Counted from the first letter of the stretch, positions 1-10,483 are shown. The stretch: DNA of 64,000 nucleotides from Glebionis coronaria (GCA_025667525.1 CM046876.1:77843235-77907234); one strand, 5' to 3'. Numbers and translations: made by a program. Notes: a model not told the origin generated them from the letters alone.

Positions 1-527
1 TTATCATTTTAGTTTTAATTTATTTAAGTATCGTTTTTAATTTTTTATGTACTCTTTTTTTCGTTGTATCGTTTTTAATGTTCGAAAAAGTGTTTACGTT
101 TACGTTTTAATTTACGTTTTTATTTTACGAATTAAAGTAATCAAGGAAAAAAAACCATGGTTTGAGTGGAGAGAAAAAACTGTGGTGACATTGATGTGAC
201 GATAGTAAGTTTATATGCCACTCTTTCTATTACAAGCTGTCTATGCAGTACGGAGTATATTTAAAGCATGGATTAAAGATTTAGAGGCGATCAATGAAAT
301 CACGATTCACGAGTGAGAGTGTGAGACCACAATGATAACAAACTATACGAATGAATGGTCATATTTGCAGTCACAATCATGTGAAAACGAAGATCATTTC
401 ACACGATAGATTAAAATGATTGATTGGCCACGTTACCTAATATTACTACGAGAAAATGACATTGTTTCTATTTTCTTTTACAGCGTTTTCACTAAACTGT
501 TACTACTAGCGATATAACGAACAGATA
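1..527. other. AT-rich intergenic sequence, nothing recognised
   Basis: I see no credible reading frame, RNA gene or repeat structure here. It ends at the 8-bp duplication (528-535) that flanks the first small hAT-type element. Confidence 0.6.
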
Positions 528-535
528 GTTAAAAG

Positions 536-938
536 CAAGGTTGTAATAATCGTGAATCGTTAGTCGGTCGATCTATCGCTTTATAACTTGTAATTGTTGT
601 TGGTTTGATTAATCGGATCAGTATTTTTAGCAAATTTTGGAATTCTTTTATAAGTTTTGGGTATTTTTAACGAGTTTTAGATACTTTCAGCAACATTAGT
701 CTTAAAATTCAAGTTATCATACATATAAATAGTTATTATAAATGATAAACACAAGTTTACAACGAGTTTTCTGTATTTTTGACAAGTTTTAAAGGTTTTC
801 AGAAAGTTTGACCTCGTTTGACTGTCGTTAACCACTATGGACCATTATTAATCGCTTTTTACATAAATCGATAAAGTTAATGATCTTGCAGCAATTAAAC
901 GATAATTAATCGCTCTTTGGATTATTTTTACAACACTG
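536..938. mobile_element. hAT-type MITE, copy 1
   Basis: A 403-bp non-coding element flanked by the 8-bp direct repeat GTTAAAAG (528-535 and 939-946). Its ends are imperfect inverted repeats: CAAGGTTGTAAT on the left and, read on the other strand, CAGTGTTGTAAA on the right. An 8-bp target duplication with a CA-GGTTG-like end is the usual signature of hAT transposons. A second copy of the same sequence, in the same orientation, lies at 9518-9931 with a different 8-bp duplication, which shows independent transposition. It has no transposase and would need one supplied elsewhere. Confidence 0.8.
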
Positions 939-946
939 GTTAAAAG

Positions 947-1975
947 AATTAGCAAAGTCATGTTTCTGCCTAAGAGAATTGTAACATATCTTTAACTCTT
1001 TATTTACACTCACTGTTATTTCAAAATTAAACTAATTGTTCACGATATGAAAAAGGTTATTTTCTCATACAGTGATACATACCAAGTATTTAACATGCAA
1101 AAGTAGTTCGGTTTCATTTTGATCTTTTTTCTACAATTTGGACACCAGAATTACGTGTATAAAACTAATAATACGCGATGTTATACAGTAGTTTTTTAAA
1201 AATAACTTTTGAACTGTTGTCAGATTCGTTTGTACTCCGTATGATCCAATAAGGAGAATACTTTTGTTCAAAAAAAAAAATAAGGAGAATACTATGAAAT
1301 AAAGTACTAGATGGGCCTTTTGTGCGAGTTGGGCAAAGCTTCATTGCTGGCCTAGTTTCATAGTATTAGAAAATAGGAATGTAACTTTTATATTTTTTTT
1401 TAACATGGAATGCAAATTATCTTTTTATTTTGTTATTTGTTTTTGATCATCGAATGTAATTTTATTTTTTTTACTAAGAATGTAAATTATTTGCAACATG
1501 TTATTCCAAAATAATATTCGTCACATACACTTCTTCTATATTAAAGTATTAGACCTTAAAATGAGATGGCAATAGGTGAGAAAAATAACTCACAAACATT
1601 TATACGTATATAGATGAGTAATTCTATAATTTTACCTGCGAGTCATCTTTGAGTAAAAATTTAAACCGTCACGTTTATCCCATGACATCCATTGGATATA
1701 CTTACGTGTGTGGCTATTAATAATACTTACAGGTTTTCTCATAAATTCATTTAAAATAAAATACAATTAATTATAATTTTTTAAATAGTTGTATTTAAAT
1801 AATTGTGACTTGTGAGTTTGTTTTAAATTTTAATAGATACAACTATCAAGAAAACACATTAAACTAAAAAGACCGTTTGATTTTTTAGACTAAAAAAGTA
1901 AAAAGAAATATCAGATCATCAAATATATATACATGAATAATCTAGTTCGTCTCTTCTTATTAAAAAAATCAATTC
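947..1975. other. AT-rich intergenic sequence, nothing recognised
   Basis: No coding potential seen. A 15-nt string, AATAAGGAGAATACT, is repeated directly near 1249 and 1280. Otherwise the stretch is unstructured AT-rich DNA. Confidence 0.5.
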
Positions 1976-1985
1976 ATTCATACTA

Positions 1986-2316
1986 TGGATGAGCATTTCG
2001 AGCCGAATCCAAGAACTGAACCAGAACCATACCAGAATCGTATCGATTTCCGGTATCCGAATCTCGTTTCGGTACGGTACCGGGACTACGAAATAAGGTG
2101 AAAAGAAATTTGGTACCACTGATTCGGTCAGGGACCACCAAATCGAGAAATTCCAAAAAAACGGGATAAACCCGATTTTCTTGTACCGATACTCGTACCG
2201 GTACCGGTACCCGTACCGGTACCGGTACCGATATCCGAATCCCGTTCGGTATGGTACCGGTACCACTAGTTTATGTTCGAGAAAAAATTGGTATCACTAA
2301 TCCGGTACGAGATCGT
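1986..2316. mobile_element. Mutator-like MITE, left part (split by element 1)
   Basis: Begins with TGGATGAGCA and continues into a degenerate simple-sequence interior built on GGTACC/TACCGG (densest at 2170-2265). The other end, TGCTCATCC, is at 9363-9371 on the far side of element 1. The 10-bp string ATTCATACTA occurs just outside both ends (1976-1985 and 9375-9384) and is a plausible target duplication of the 9-11 bp size made by Mutator-like elements. Reading frames through the GGTACC run encode only YR dipeptide repeats and are not genes. Confidence 0.65.
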
Positions 2317-2747
2317 TAATAAGTGTGAAAACACTTATCCTTTTACCACTTAATTATAATAATAACCAAGCCAAAACGTGTATTTTATGTCGTAAATGTC
2401 GGAATTATGCGTGGTTTGTGTTTTTATTATGTTTTAGGACCGAAAGATGAAAAAGTTAGAAAACACGGGCTTTTATCGAAGAAATCGAGAAAAGACGAAG
2501 TCAAAAGATCAAGAGTGCAAAAAGAACGGAAGTCCAAGGCCTATTCTGAAGATTTATCGAGGAAAAAGTCTAAAGACGGAAGTTTAATGAAGTCGAAGAA
2601 CTCAAGTCTAATAAATGTAGAAAATTATAAGACGAGTTAAATTTATATCGACAAATCCCAAGACGACGTCGAGAAAGACAAAGAATTTAAATCGAGTCGA
2701 GACAAGAAGAAAGGAAGAAGAAAGCATCAACACTCCTCCTCTCCTCC

Positions 2748-2779
2748 TATATAAATCCTCCTAATATGTCATTAGGAGG
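2748..2779 (+). promoter_or_regulatory. LTR TATA box with adjoining palindrome (element 1, 5' LTR)
   Basis: TATATAAAT at 2748-2756 is followed at once by a perfect 9-bp inverted repeat (CCTCCTAAT, loop ATGTC, ATTAGGAGG). The same TATA-palindrome pair recurs in all five LTR copies of this family in the window. Confidence 0.75.
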
Positions 2780-3179
2780 TGTTAGTCATTTTAGGAGTAG
2801 ATTAGTTTAGGAGTACGAGTAGATAGATTTAATTTCTCTCTCTAAGTTTTCTTTCAAGTTTTCTTAAATCTTTCATTTTTAAATCTTGTAATCTTGAATC
2901 TTTAATCTTTGTCTTTAATTTTAAGCTTTTTATTAATCTCATTCTACTTTTGTTATTAGTTTTATCTTAATCATAATCTTCATCATATTTTTACATAAAG
3001 TTTAAATCTTTTTAAATTTCGTGGCTTGTTTTTGATGTTTTTATAAGTTTTATCATTAATCTAGGATTTTTAGTTAGCTTATTGGTATTTTCTTTAGCTT
3101 ATTGTCCTTTAAAAGTTGAGTGTAAAGTGCTTAAAATTCGTCCCTTTCTTAGATCCTTCTTTTTCGGAACTGTAGCCAC

Positions 3180-3445
3180 AATTTCGCATTAATTGCGAAA
3201 TTGAATCCATAATTTTACATTGCGAACTCTTAAATTTCGCATTATTGCGAAATGATGCCACTTCTATGAATTGCGGAATCCTGTGTTTTCTGGATTGCGA
3301 AATCATGTCATCAGTATTGCGAAATTGTTGATTTTCGAATTGCAGAATTATGGCTTTAATTGCGGAATTATGTTAGTTTCAATAATTGCGGATTTGTGTT
3401 ACTTTAAAGTTGCGGAATTAATTCATTTTTTTATTATTGCGAAAT
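3180..3445 (+). repeat. Spaced TTGCGAAAT/TTGCGGAAT motif array in the 5' LTR
   Basis: About a dozen occurrences of TTGCGAAAT, TTGCGGAAT and close variants, separated by spacers of unequal length and unrelated sequence. It lies downstream of the TATA box and so is probably in the transcribed leader. Element 2 has an array of a different word at the same LTR position. Confidence 0.8.
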
Positions 3446-3916
3446 TAAATAGTTTTTATTTAAATTTAATTTTTAAATTTATTTTTCCCGCCATTTTTTT
3501 CTTAGTTTTATTTTAATTGTTTCGTCTTATTTTTAATTAGCTTTATTTTTACTTGTTTTGTCTTATTTAATTTTCAAATTTACTTTTTGTTAAACTTTAA
3601 GTTTTCGTCATTTACCTTTAAAGTTTTTATATTTTCGTCACTTACTTAATTTCTTTTAAAGTCTTATTTTTAGTTTAATCTTTTCAAGCTTTTATCTTAA
3701 TTTCTTTTAAAGTCTTTTATTTAAGTTTTAATTAGTTTATCGCTTTTATTATTTTGTTATTTACGTTAAAGTTTGCATTTTTTATTTTAAAATAGATACT
3801 CAACGACCTATTCTTTCTTTTCACCAAGGACAGCTGAGTCACACTTTCAACCGGAGATTAATTCGATTAGACCGTGAACAACGAACTTTTTTAACTAGTA
3901 AAATCTTACTTTCAAA

Positions 3917-3931
3917 TGGTGCCGCTGCCGG
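3917..3931 (+). other. Primer-binding site, element 1
   Basis: TGGTGCCGCTGCCGG starts two bases after the 5' LTR. It resembles the TGGCGCCGTTGCCGG primer site typical of the Athila/Tat gypsy lineages. Element 2 has the corresponding site at 19214. Confidence 0.75.
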
Positions 3932-4150
3932 CTCTTTTCGTGAAGATTAACGGTGTTTTGTGAGAGACGCGTTGGATTTTGGGATCCGTTCACTCGTGAA
4001 CGTTATTTTTCTTGCTCAAAAATTTTTTAAAATCCATAAAAATTAAACATTTCAAAAAAAAATCCAAAAACATTTAAAAAATCATAAAAAGTATTTCTTT
4101 TTCGAAAGTTTTGCACCAAAAATATTCTTCTTACTTATCTATTGTGTTTA

Positions 4151-5670
4151 ATGGATTCGTTTGTTGATTGTGTAGGGTGTGGAAGACCATCTTCTGGTAG
4201 TCAATCCTGTCAATGGTGTGCATGTGAACGGTGTGAAATGGATATCCCTAATTACGAATTTGGCCGTTGTCTATCGTGCAATTCGATCAATTCATACTTC
4301 AATTCTTCTTCCCTTCTAATGACACTATTTCACCCTCTCCCATATATGACGATCCATATCCACAAAATGCACCAGGTTTTTCTCCATATCTGTGTTACAA
4401 CAACTGTGGGGGCCCTCACGATACTTCTTATTGTCAGCCAATGAATTATTATGAGCCAAATCCGTGTCCTCATTTTTCTTCACCAATGGATTATTATGAA
4501 CCAAATCCGTGTTCTAATTCTTCTCAACCGATGAATTACTATGAGCCACATCCGTGCTATAATTCTGATTTTCAAAATTTTGAGCCCCCACAACCTACCC
4601 TCGATCATCATTCCTCTCAGGAAGTTCGTTTGGATCAAACACTCACTAGTTTGGAAAACATTATTCAAAGAATGACTCGACTCCAAGCTAAATTGGAAGA
4701 GGATCAACGACAAGAGCAAGTAGCTAATCTTAGTGCTTATACCCCTCCTCTTGTGCGTTCATACTACTATTATGATGATGACGGAGATGATATCTATGAT
4801 CTCAACCCATCTTCTGAGATTACTACTCCTACTCTTGATATCCCTAATGCGTCTAAGGATAGTGATACATCGAGTGAGATTAGTGATTTTGGTCTTGATA
4901 AATTTTTTGATGAGGTTTGTGATGCACCGAATTTTGTGGAGCCTACGGACGGGGTCGCTCTTAATGATGATTTTTCTCCATGCTATGAGAATTTCACTTT
5001 TGAAATTTCTCCTTCTCCTCCGGGCGATGAGGACGATGTTGATTTATTCTCTCCGACTTACGAGAAGTTCATCACTGAACTTGGTCTTGTAGATGAGGTG
5101 GAAGACGTTATTCTTCGCGACAAATTACTGAAAGTTCATCTTCTTATTGCTAAAAGTGAAGCGTTGAATTCTGCTCCTATTTCCGAGTCTTTACCTCCGT
5201 CGATTACTTCAGTTGAGAATAATGATACAGCTATGGAGGAAATCGACATTATCTCAATACCTCCGGGTATTGATGATGATGATACGGAGGGGGATATTAT
5301 TTTTGATAATTTTCTCCATGAAGATATTGTGCCAAGTCCCCCTCCCGAGCACCTTTTATCCCAACCTTTAGAGACCATTACCGAGGATGAGTGCCTTGAC
5401 CCGGGAGGTGATATTGACCATTCCATGATTGACACCTTTACGGCTTTGCCGCTCAGTGATCATCCATTGTCTTTGGAGGATGACAATGTGTTTCCTTTAC
5501 CCACCCCACCTCTCGTGGATCAGGACCTCACATACTTTTCGTATGTTGAGAGGACTTTTCTACCCTTTAAGACTTATCCTCCGGTCGCTCCTTTATTAAT
5601 GTCCTCCGGGAACGAGGACAAGGTCTTTGATCCCGGTATTACATTAGAGGCTTCCCCATGGACCATTTAA
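4151..5670 (+). pseudogene. Element 1 ORF: Cys-rich, acidic protein of unknown function (frameshifted)
   Basis: The first ATG is at 4151. The N-terminal part has three closely spaced Cys clusters (CVGC, CQWCACERC, CLSC), which suggest a metal-binding domain. Near 4310-4320 the frame changes and continues open to 5670. The second part has a CX3C-GGPH-X4-C motif like an Athila gag knuckle, three repeats of a YYEPNPC-like unit, a short coiled-coil-like stretch (around TLTSLENIIQRM), and a long Asp/Glu/Ser/Pro-rich tail with an LRDKLLKVHLLIAKSEAL segment. I recall similar proteins as widespread in Asteraceae retroelements, but I know of no function. There is no polymerase domain. It sits where gag should be and may be an RNA-binding relic of gag. 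Confidence 0.6.
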
Positions 5671-5679
5671 TTCGGGGAC

Positions 5680-5735
5680 GAGTCAGGCTCGTGACTCGGT
5701 TAACAAAAACAAGTGCTTCTCAGGAGGCAACCCAA
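5680..5735 (+). other. Conserved post-ORF RNA element (hairpin plus GGAGGCAACCC), element 1
   Basis: Ten bases after the stop codon lies a perfect 6-bp inverted repeat, GAGTCA-GGCTCG-TGACTC (5680-5697). A run of AACAAAAACAAG follows, then GCTTCTCAGGAGGCAACCC, which can also fold (GCTTC with GGAGGC). The same block follows the last coding frame of element 2 (25022-25075), and a diverged form lies in element 3 (minus strand, 45449-45498). Confidence 0.7.
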
Positions 5736-6023
5736 TTATCTATCCTTTTATTCCTTTTTTCTAATAAGTGTAGGGGGAGACCCTAGTATGTGTTTGTTGT
5801 TTTCTTTCTTATCATGTGCAGGCATTCGAGCTTTCAAAGATCCATTCTTGATGACTTTTGACGACCCGTGATTCCGTGTATCCATCTTCCCAGTTCTATC
5901 CTAAACTCTTTTGATTCTCTATTTTATATTCTTCAATATTAAAATAGGAATCACTTTAGTTGTCTCTTCCTTAGCAAGATTTAAACCACGTGCACAATGT
6001 CCTAAGTGTAGGGACCATGCTTG

Positions 6024-6060
6024 AACATTGAGGACAATGTTTATATTAAGTGTAGGGGGG
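6024..6060 (+). other. Conserved AACATTG/CAATGTT hairpin before an internal purine tract, element 1
   Basis: AACATTG-AGGA-CAATGTT (6024-6041) is a perfect 7-bp stem with a 4-nt loop, followed ten bases later by GTAGGGGGG. The same hairpin-purine pair is in elements 2 and 3. Confidence 0.7.
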
Positions 6061-7720
6061 ACTTCTATCGAAGCTGAGTGGGCTTTTCCTTGTATTTGTC
6101 CTCATTTTAACCGAAAAATTTATTTTTCGAGATTTTTCAAAATTTTTAATCTATTTTGGCCTAGTAGTATAGTAGTATTTTCCTTTGTTATCGTTATTTA
6201 CTTTCTTTGCTAGAATAAAATTTTAATAAAGTGGTTTTAATTTTTTAACGTCATGAATCTTTTGACTCAACCCGAGTTTACTTATCTAAGTTTACTCTAG
6301 CTAGTATCCTTAACGTGTTTAAGTCAAGTTTTGCTATGCTTTTATATAGGGAACTTTAAAACGCGAAAGTCTTAACTCTCACGGGTTAAGAACAAGAACT
6401 TTTCGCAAGTTCCTATAATTGATCCTAGAAAGTCGTTTATCAAGGGAACTTTAAAATGCGAATTCTAAACTTGAAAAAAGTCGAAGAATTTGCAAGATCC
6501 TATAGATGACTTGAAAAGCCAAAACTTTGATTTATTAGGCTAAGCATCCATGAGTCTCATTCCTTGATATTTTAAATTGTGGAGAACGAAAGATGATAGA
6601 GTCAATTATAAGTTTGGTATTCTTTCATTAATTTATTTGAGTTGATTATGAGCTTTTTCTCCCATCGCTTGTTAATAAATATATTTGCAATCAGTAAGGT
6701 TGTACGATTTAAAAAGTTACTTAGCTTCTAGCACAAGATCGTTTAAAAGTTGCTCGGTATTGTTAGAGTTCATAGCCAAGGCATAACTTATTGAAGCGGG
6801 ATGCGAAGATTGGTGAGTCCGAAAAGGCCCTAACAAGGCATGAGGGCTACATTTTGTTGCTAAAGATCCCAAGTGATGTGAAGAATCATTTATCAAAAAT
6901 CAATATGAAGGATCGAGACACACGACGAAAAGCAAACACTCCCGTAAAGATCATGGAGAAGTCTATCTAAAAAGGCCCTAACAAGGTATGAGGATAAATA
7001 GATCCAAGTCCTAAAAGGAGACGGATCGTTGTATATCAAAATCCCAAATAAAGATTAGAGAAAAATGAAGAAGTCGTGGTCCAAATATGAAGAATCTCTC
7101 AAAAAGTTCAAGTGAAGAAATTCCTATTATGAAGAGAAGACCATTATTTCATGAACGTCTCTCAAGATTTGAAGTATGAAGTCACTGCCAAATATCGGTC
7201 TGAGAAAGGTCTCAAATCGTGAAGCGAGTTATGCCAAGATATGAACTTTATGAGGTCCCGAGAAGCAGTTTTAAAAGATTTTGCCCTTTAGCTAAATATT
7301 GATTAAATCGTCCTACTTTATTTTCAGCCTAAATAACTATCGAAATAAGTCAACAATGCATCCTCGTGATCATTCAAGACAAAAATAAAATATAAGAGAT
7401 ACACCTATGAATAAGGGAGTCTAAGTAAATAAATGGCCCACATGATTTTGTGATAGTTTGCTAACTTATAATAACAATGATCTCGTTTTTAAGCTTGGTA
7501 TGGGAAACGTGAAACTTGAGGGTGATAAACATTTATGACATTCCAAAACCCTAAGGTAAGTTTTTTTATCCTTTTACTTGTTTTCTTCTTTTGAATATTC
7601 TATAATTTTCTATCTCTTTTATGTCTTGTGTTTAAAAAAGGCCAAGGTGGATTCATTATGATGAAAAATGTAAAACTTGCTTTGTAATCAATGCATTGTA
7701 TGAGGACATTGCAATGGTCA
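6061..7720 (+). other. Element 1 3' non-coding region
   Basis: About 1.7 kb with no credible reading frame. It is nearly collinear with 25411-27040 of element 2 and partly matches 44150-45070 (minus) of element 3. The conservation between autonomous and non-autonomous elements suggests cis-acting functions, such as RNA packaging or 3'-end formation, rather than coding. Confidence 0.6.
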
Positions 7721-7733
7721 AGTTTAGGGGATT
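7721..7733 (+). other. Polypurine tract, element 1
   Basis: AGTTTAGGGGATT lies immediately upstream of the 3' LTR. The corresponding tract of element 2 is TGTAGGGGAT. Confidence 0.65.
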
Positions 7734-8174
7734 TAATAAGTGTGAAAACACTTATCCTTTTACCACTTAATTATAATAATAACCAAGCCAAAACGTGTAT
7801 TTTATGTCGTAAATGTCGGAATTATGCGTGGTTTGTGTTTTTATTATGTTTTAGGACCGAAAGATGAAAAACGAAGAAAACACGGGCTTTCACGGGCTTT
7901 TATCGAAGAAATCGAGAAAAGACGAAGTCAAAAGATCAAGAGTGCAAAAAGAACGGAAGTCCAAGGCCTATTCTGAAGATTTATCGAGGAAAAAGTCTAA
8001 AGACGGAAGTTTAATGAAGTCGAAGAACTCAAGTCTAATAACTGTAGAAAATTATAAGACGAGTTAAATTTATATCGACAAATCCCAAGACGACGTCGAG
8101 AAAGACAAAGAATTTAAATCGAGTCGAGACAAGAAGAAAGGAAGAAGAAAGCATCAACACTCCTCCTCTCCTCC

Positions 8175-8206
8175 TATATAAACCCTCCTAATATGTCATT
8201 AGGAGG
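8175..8206 (+). promoter_or_regulatory. LTR TATA box with palindrome (element 1, 3' LTR)
   Basis: TATATAAA at 8175-8182 and the palindrome CCTCCTAAT/ATTAGGAGG at 8184-8206. Being in the 3' LTR, it could drive transcription into flanking DNA. Confidence 0.7.
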
Positions 8207-8609
8207 TGTTAGTCATTTTAGGAGTAGATTAGTTTAGAAGTAGGAGTAGATAGATTTAATTTCTCTCTCTAAGTTTTCTTTCAAGTTTTCTTAGATCTTT
8301 CATTTAAATCTTGTAATCTTGAATCTTTAATCTTTGTCTTTAATTTTAAGCTTTTTATTAATCTCATTCTACTTTTCTTATTAGTTTTATCTTAATCATA
8401 ATCTTTTTCATCATATTTTTACATAAAGTTTAAACCTTTTTAATTTTCGTGGCTTGTTTTTGATATTTTTATAAGTTTTATCATTAATTTAGGATTTTTA
8501 GTTAGCTTATTGGTATTTTCTTTAGCTTATTGTCCTTTAAAAGTTGAGTGTAAAGTGCTTAAAATTCGTCCCTTTCTTAGATCCTTCTTTTTCGGAACTG
8601 CAGCCACAT

Positions 8610-8880
8610 TTTTGCAATAATTGCGAAATTGAATCCATAATTTTACAATGCGAAGTCTTAAATTTCGTATTATTGCGAAATGATGCCACTTCTATGAATT
8701 GCGGAATCCTGTGTTTTCTGGATTGCGAAATCATGTCATCAGTATTGCGAAATTGTTGATTTTCGAATTACGGAATTATGGCTTTAATTGCGGAATTATG
8801 TTAGTTTCAATAATTGCGGATTTGTGTTACTTTAAAGTTGCGGAATTAATTCATTTTTTTATTATTACGAAATTAAATAG
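8610..8880 (+). repeat. Spaced TTGCGAAAT-type motif array, 3' LTR copy
   Basis: Collinear with the array at 3180-3445, with a few point changes (for example one TTGCG changed to TTACG). Confidence 0.75.
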
Positions 8881-9342
8881 TTTTTATTTAAAGTCAATTT
8901 TTAAATTTATTTTTCCCGCCATTTTTTGCTTAGCTTTATTTTAATTGTTTTGTCTTATTTTTACTTAGCTTTATTTTTACTTGTTTTGTGTTATTTAATT
9001 TTCAAATTTACTTTTTGTTAAACTTTAAGTTTTCGTCATTTACCTTTAAAGTTTTTATATTTTCGTCACTTACTTAATTTCTTTTAAAGTCTTATTTTTA
9101 GTTTAATCTTTTCAAGCTTTTATCTTAATTTCTTTTAAAGTCTTTTATTTAAGTTTTAATTAGTTTATCGCTTTTATTATTTTGTTATTTACGTTAAAGT
9201 TTGTATTTTTTATTTTAAAATAGATACTCGACGACCTATTCTTTCTTTTCGCCAAGGACAATTGAGTCACACTTTCAACCGGAGATCAATTCGATTAGAC
9301 CGTGAACAACGAACTTTTTTAACTAGTAAAATCTTACTTTCA

Positions 9343-9374
9343 ATCATACGGTACCGGTACCGTGCTCATCCTTA
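9343..9374. mobile_element. Mutator-like MITE, right end (split by element 1)
   Basis: The continuation of the element at 1986-2316: after the 5-bp target duplication of element 1 it resumes with GGTACCGGTACC and ends TGCTCATCC. ATTCATACTA follows at 9375-9384. Confidence 0.6.
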
Positions 9375-9517
9375 ATTCATACTAATACATATATGTTACT
9401 ACTGTTTTACACTTCTAACATATTTTACCCACCCTATCAGGTACACGACACACATCTAGTCCTCTAAGACATCTAAATACCTATTCACTTATTCTTGTTT
9501 CATAGTTTTATAAATAC

Positions 9518-9931
9518 CATGGTTGCAAAAATCGTGAATCGCTAGCCGGCCGGCCGACCACCTTGTAACTTGTAATCGTTCTAGGTGGGATTAAACGGTG
9601 ACTAATTGGATTGACATTTTTAGCAATTTTTTGGTATTTTCGGCAAGTTTTGGATATTTCTAATGATTTTAGGTCTTTTCGGCAATATTCTTCTTAATAT
9701 ACAACTTATCATGCATATAAATAGTTACTATAAGTGATAAACATAAGTTTATAGTAATTTTCGGTATTTTTAGCCAAATTTGCAGGTTTACGACAACTTT
9801 GACCTCGCTTGACCACTCGTTGACCATAGTTGACCGCGATTAATCTCCTTTTCATTAATCGGCAAGGTTGAGGTCCTTGTAGCTATTAACCGGCGATTAA
9901 TCGCCCTTGTAGACCTTTTTTTGCAACATTG
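9518..9931. mobile_element. hAT-type MITE, copy 2
   Basis: A 414-bp homologue of 536-938, flanked by the 8-bp duplication ATAAATAC (9510-9517 and 9932-9939). Left end CATGGTTGCAAAAAT; right end on the other strand CAATGTTGCAAAAA. Non-coding. Confidence 0.8.
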
Positions 9932-10197
9932 ATAAATACTATGTTTAATTGGATTTCTTGAAATACACTTTCATAGTTATTTTTCGTATAAAGTTTTGTA
10001 ACTTTGTTACATTGTATTAGCTCATGAGTTTACCCACGGGTATGAGTATAGGTAGAAAATTATATCCCCTAGTGGTGACGGGTGAATGATGGGTGTAAAA
10101 AAATTCATATGGGTTAGTGACGGGCTTCAAAAATACTCTTACCCATTACCTAAACGTGCTAACCTTGAGGATAATTCAGTAATCCATCATGTTTGAA

Positions 10198-10483
10198 TAA
10201 GGCTGAGCAACAGGTCCGGACCGACCAAGACCGGACCGGACCGATGACCGAAATGGTCCAAAACCCTGGACCGAAATGGTCGGGTCCGGTTTGGTCCTCG
10301 GTCTGGTTCGGTCCTCAGTTCGGTCCGGTCCTATTAAGCATAATTGACGAGTTTTTAGTAAGACCGAATCGGACCGACCGAACCAAGGACCGAAATGGTC
10401 CAAAACCCCGGACTGAGGACCAGACCAAAATTTTCCGGTCCGGGTCGGTCCGGTCCAGTCCGACGGCCTAAATGCTCACCCGT
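10198..10483. mobile_element. Mutator-like MITE with a GGTCC-rich interior
   Basis: Flanked by a perfect 9-bp duplication, ATGTTTGAA (10189-10197 and 10484-10492). Ends: GGCTGAGCA on the left and TGCTCACCC on the right, with two extra bases outside each. The interior is rich in GGTCC/GGACC, with a repeated CCGAAATGGTCCAAAACCC block (near 10246 and 10391). It has the same end type as the elements at 1986 and 31288, but the interior repeats a different word. Open frames across it are by-products of the repeat. Confidence 0.8.

Larger units (their letters stand above)
2317..3914 (+). repeat. Element 1, 5' LTR
   Basis: Matches 7734-9342. It starts TAATAAGTGTG and ends ACTTTCA, so it lacks the usual 5' TG. 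Order: a U3-like region with a Lys/Ser-rich open frame (about 2410-2640), a TATA box at 2748, a palindrome at 2757-2779, a T-rich stretch, an array of TTGCGAAAT-type words (3180-3445), and a tail with TTTTCCCGCC shared with element 2. Compared with the 3' copy it lacks one unit of a 10-bp repeat (CACGGGCTTT) near 2465. Confidence 0.9.
2317..9342 (+). mobile_element. Element 1: non-autonomous gypsy-type LTR retrotransposon
   Basis: A complete 7.0-kb element. The LTRs are 1598 and 1609 bp, with a primer-binding site after the 5' LTR and a purine tract before the 3' LTR. The flanking duplication is ATCGT (2312-2316) and ATCAT (9343-9347), differing by one G-to-A change. It has one ORF region (4151-5670) and no protease, reverse transcriptase or integrase. 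LTR start, promoter, primer site and the 3' non-coding 2 kb closely match element 2 (17316-28961), so it is probably mobilised by proteins from that family. It inserted into a Mutator-like MITE. The LTRs are very similar to each other, which suggests fairly recent insertion. Confidence 0.88.
7734..9342 (+). repeat. Element 1, 3' LTR
   Basis: 1609 bp, collinear with 2317-3914 and differing by a few substitutions and small indels. It has the same promoter, palindrome and TTGCG array. The Lys/Ser-rich open frame (7864-8067) carries an extra 10-bp unit relative to the 5' copy. Confidence 0.9.

Noticed and set aside
1919..2266. 115-codon minus-strand frame rich in Tyr-Arg
   Set aside because: Encoded by the GGTACC simple repeat inside a MITE.
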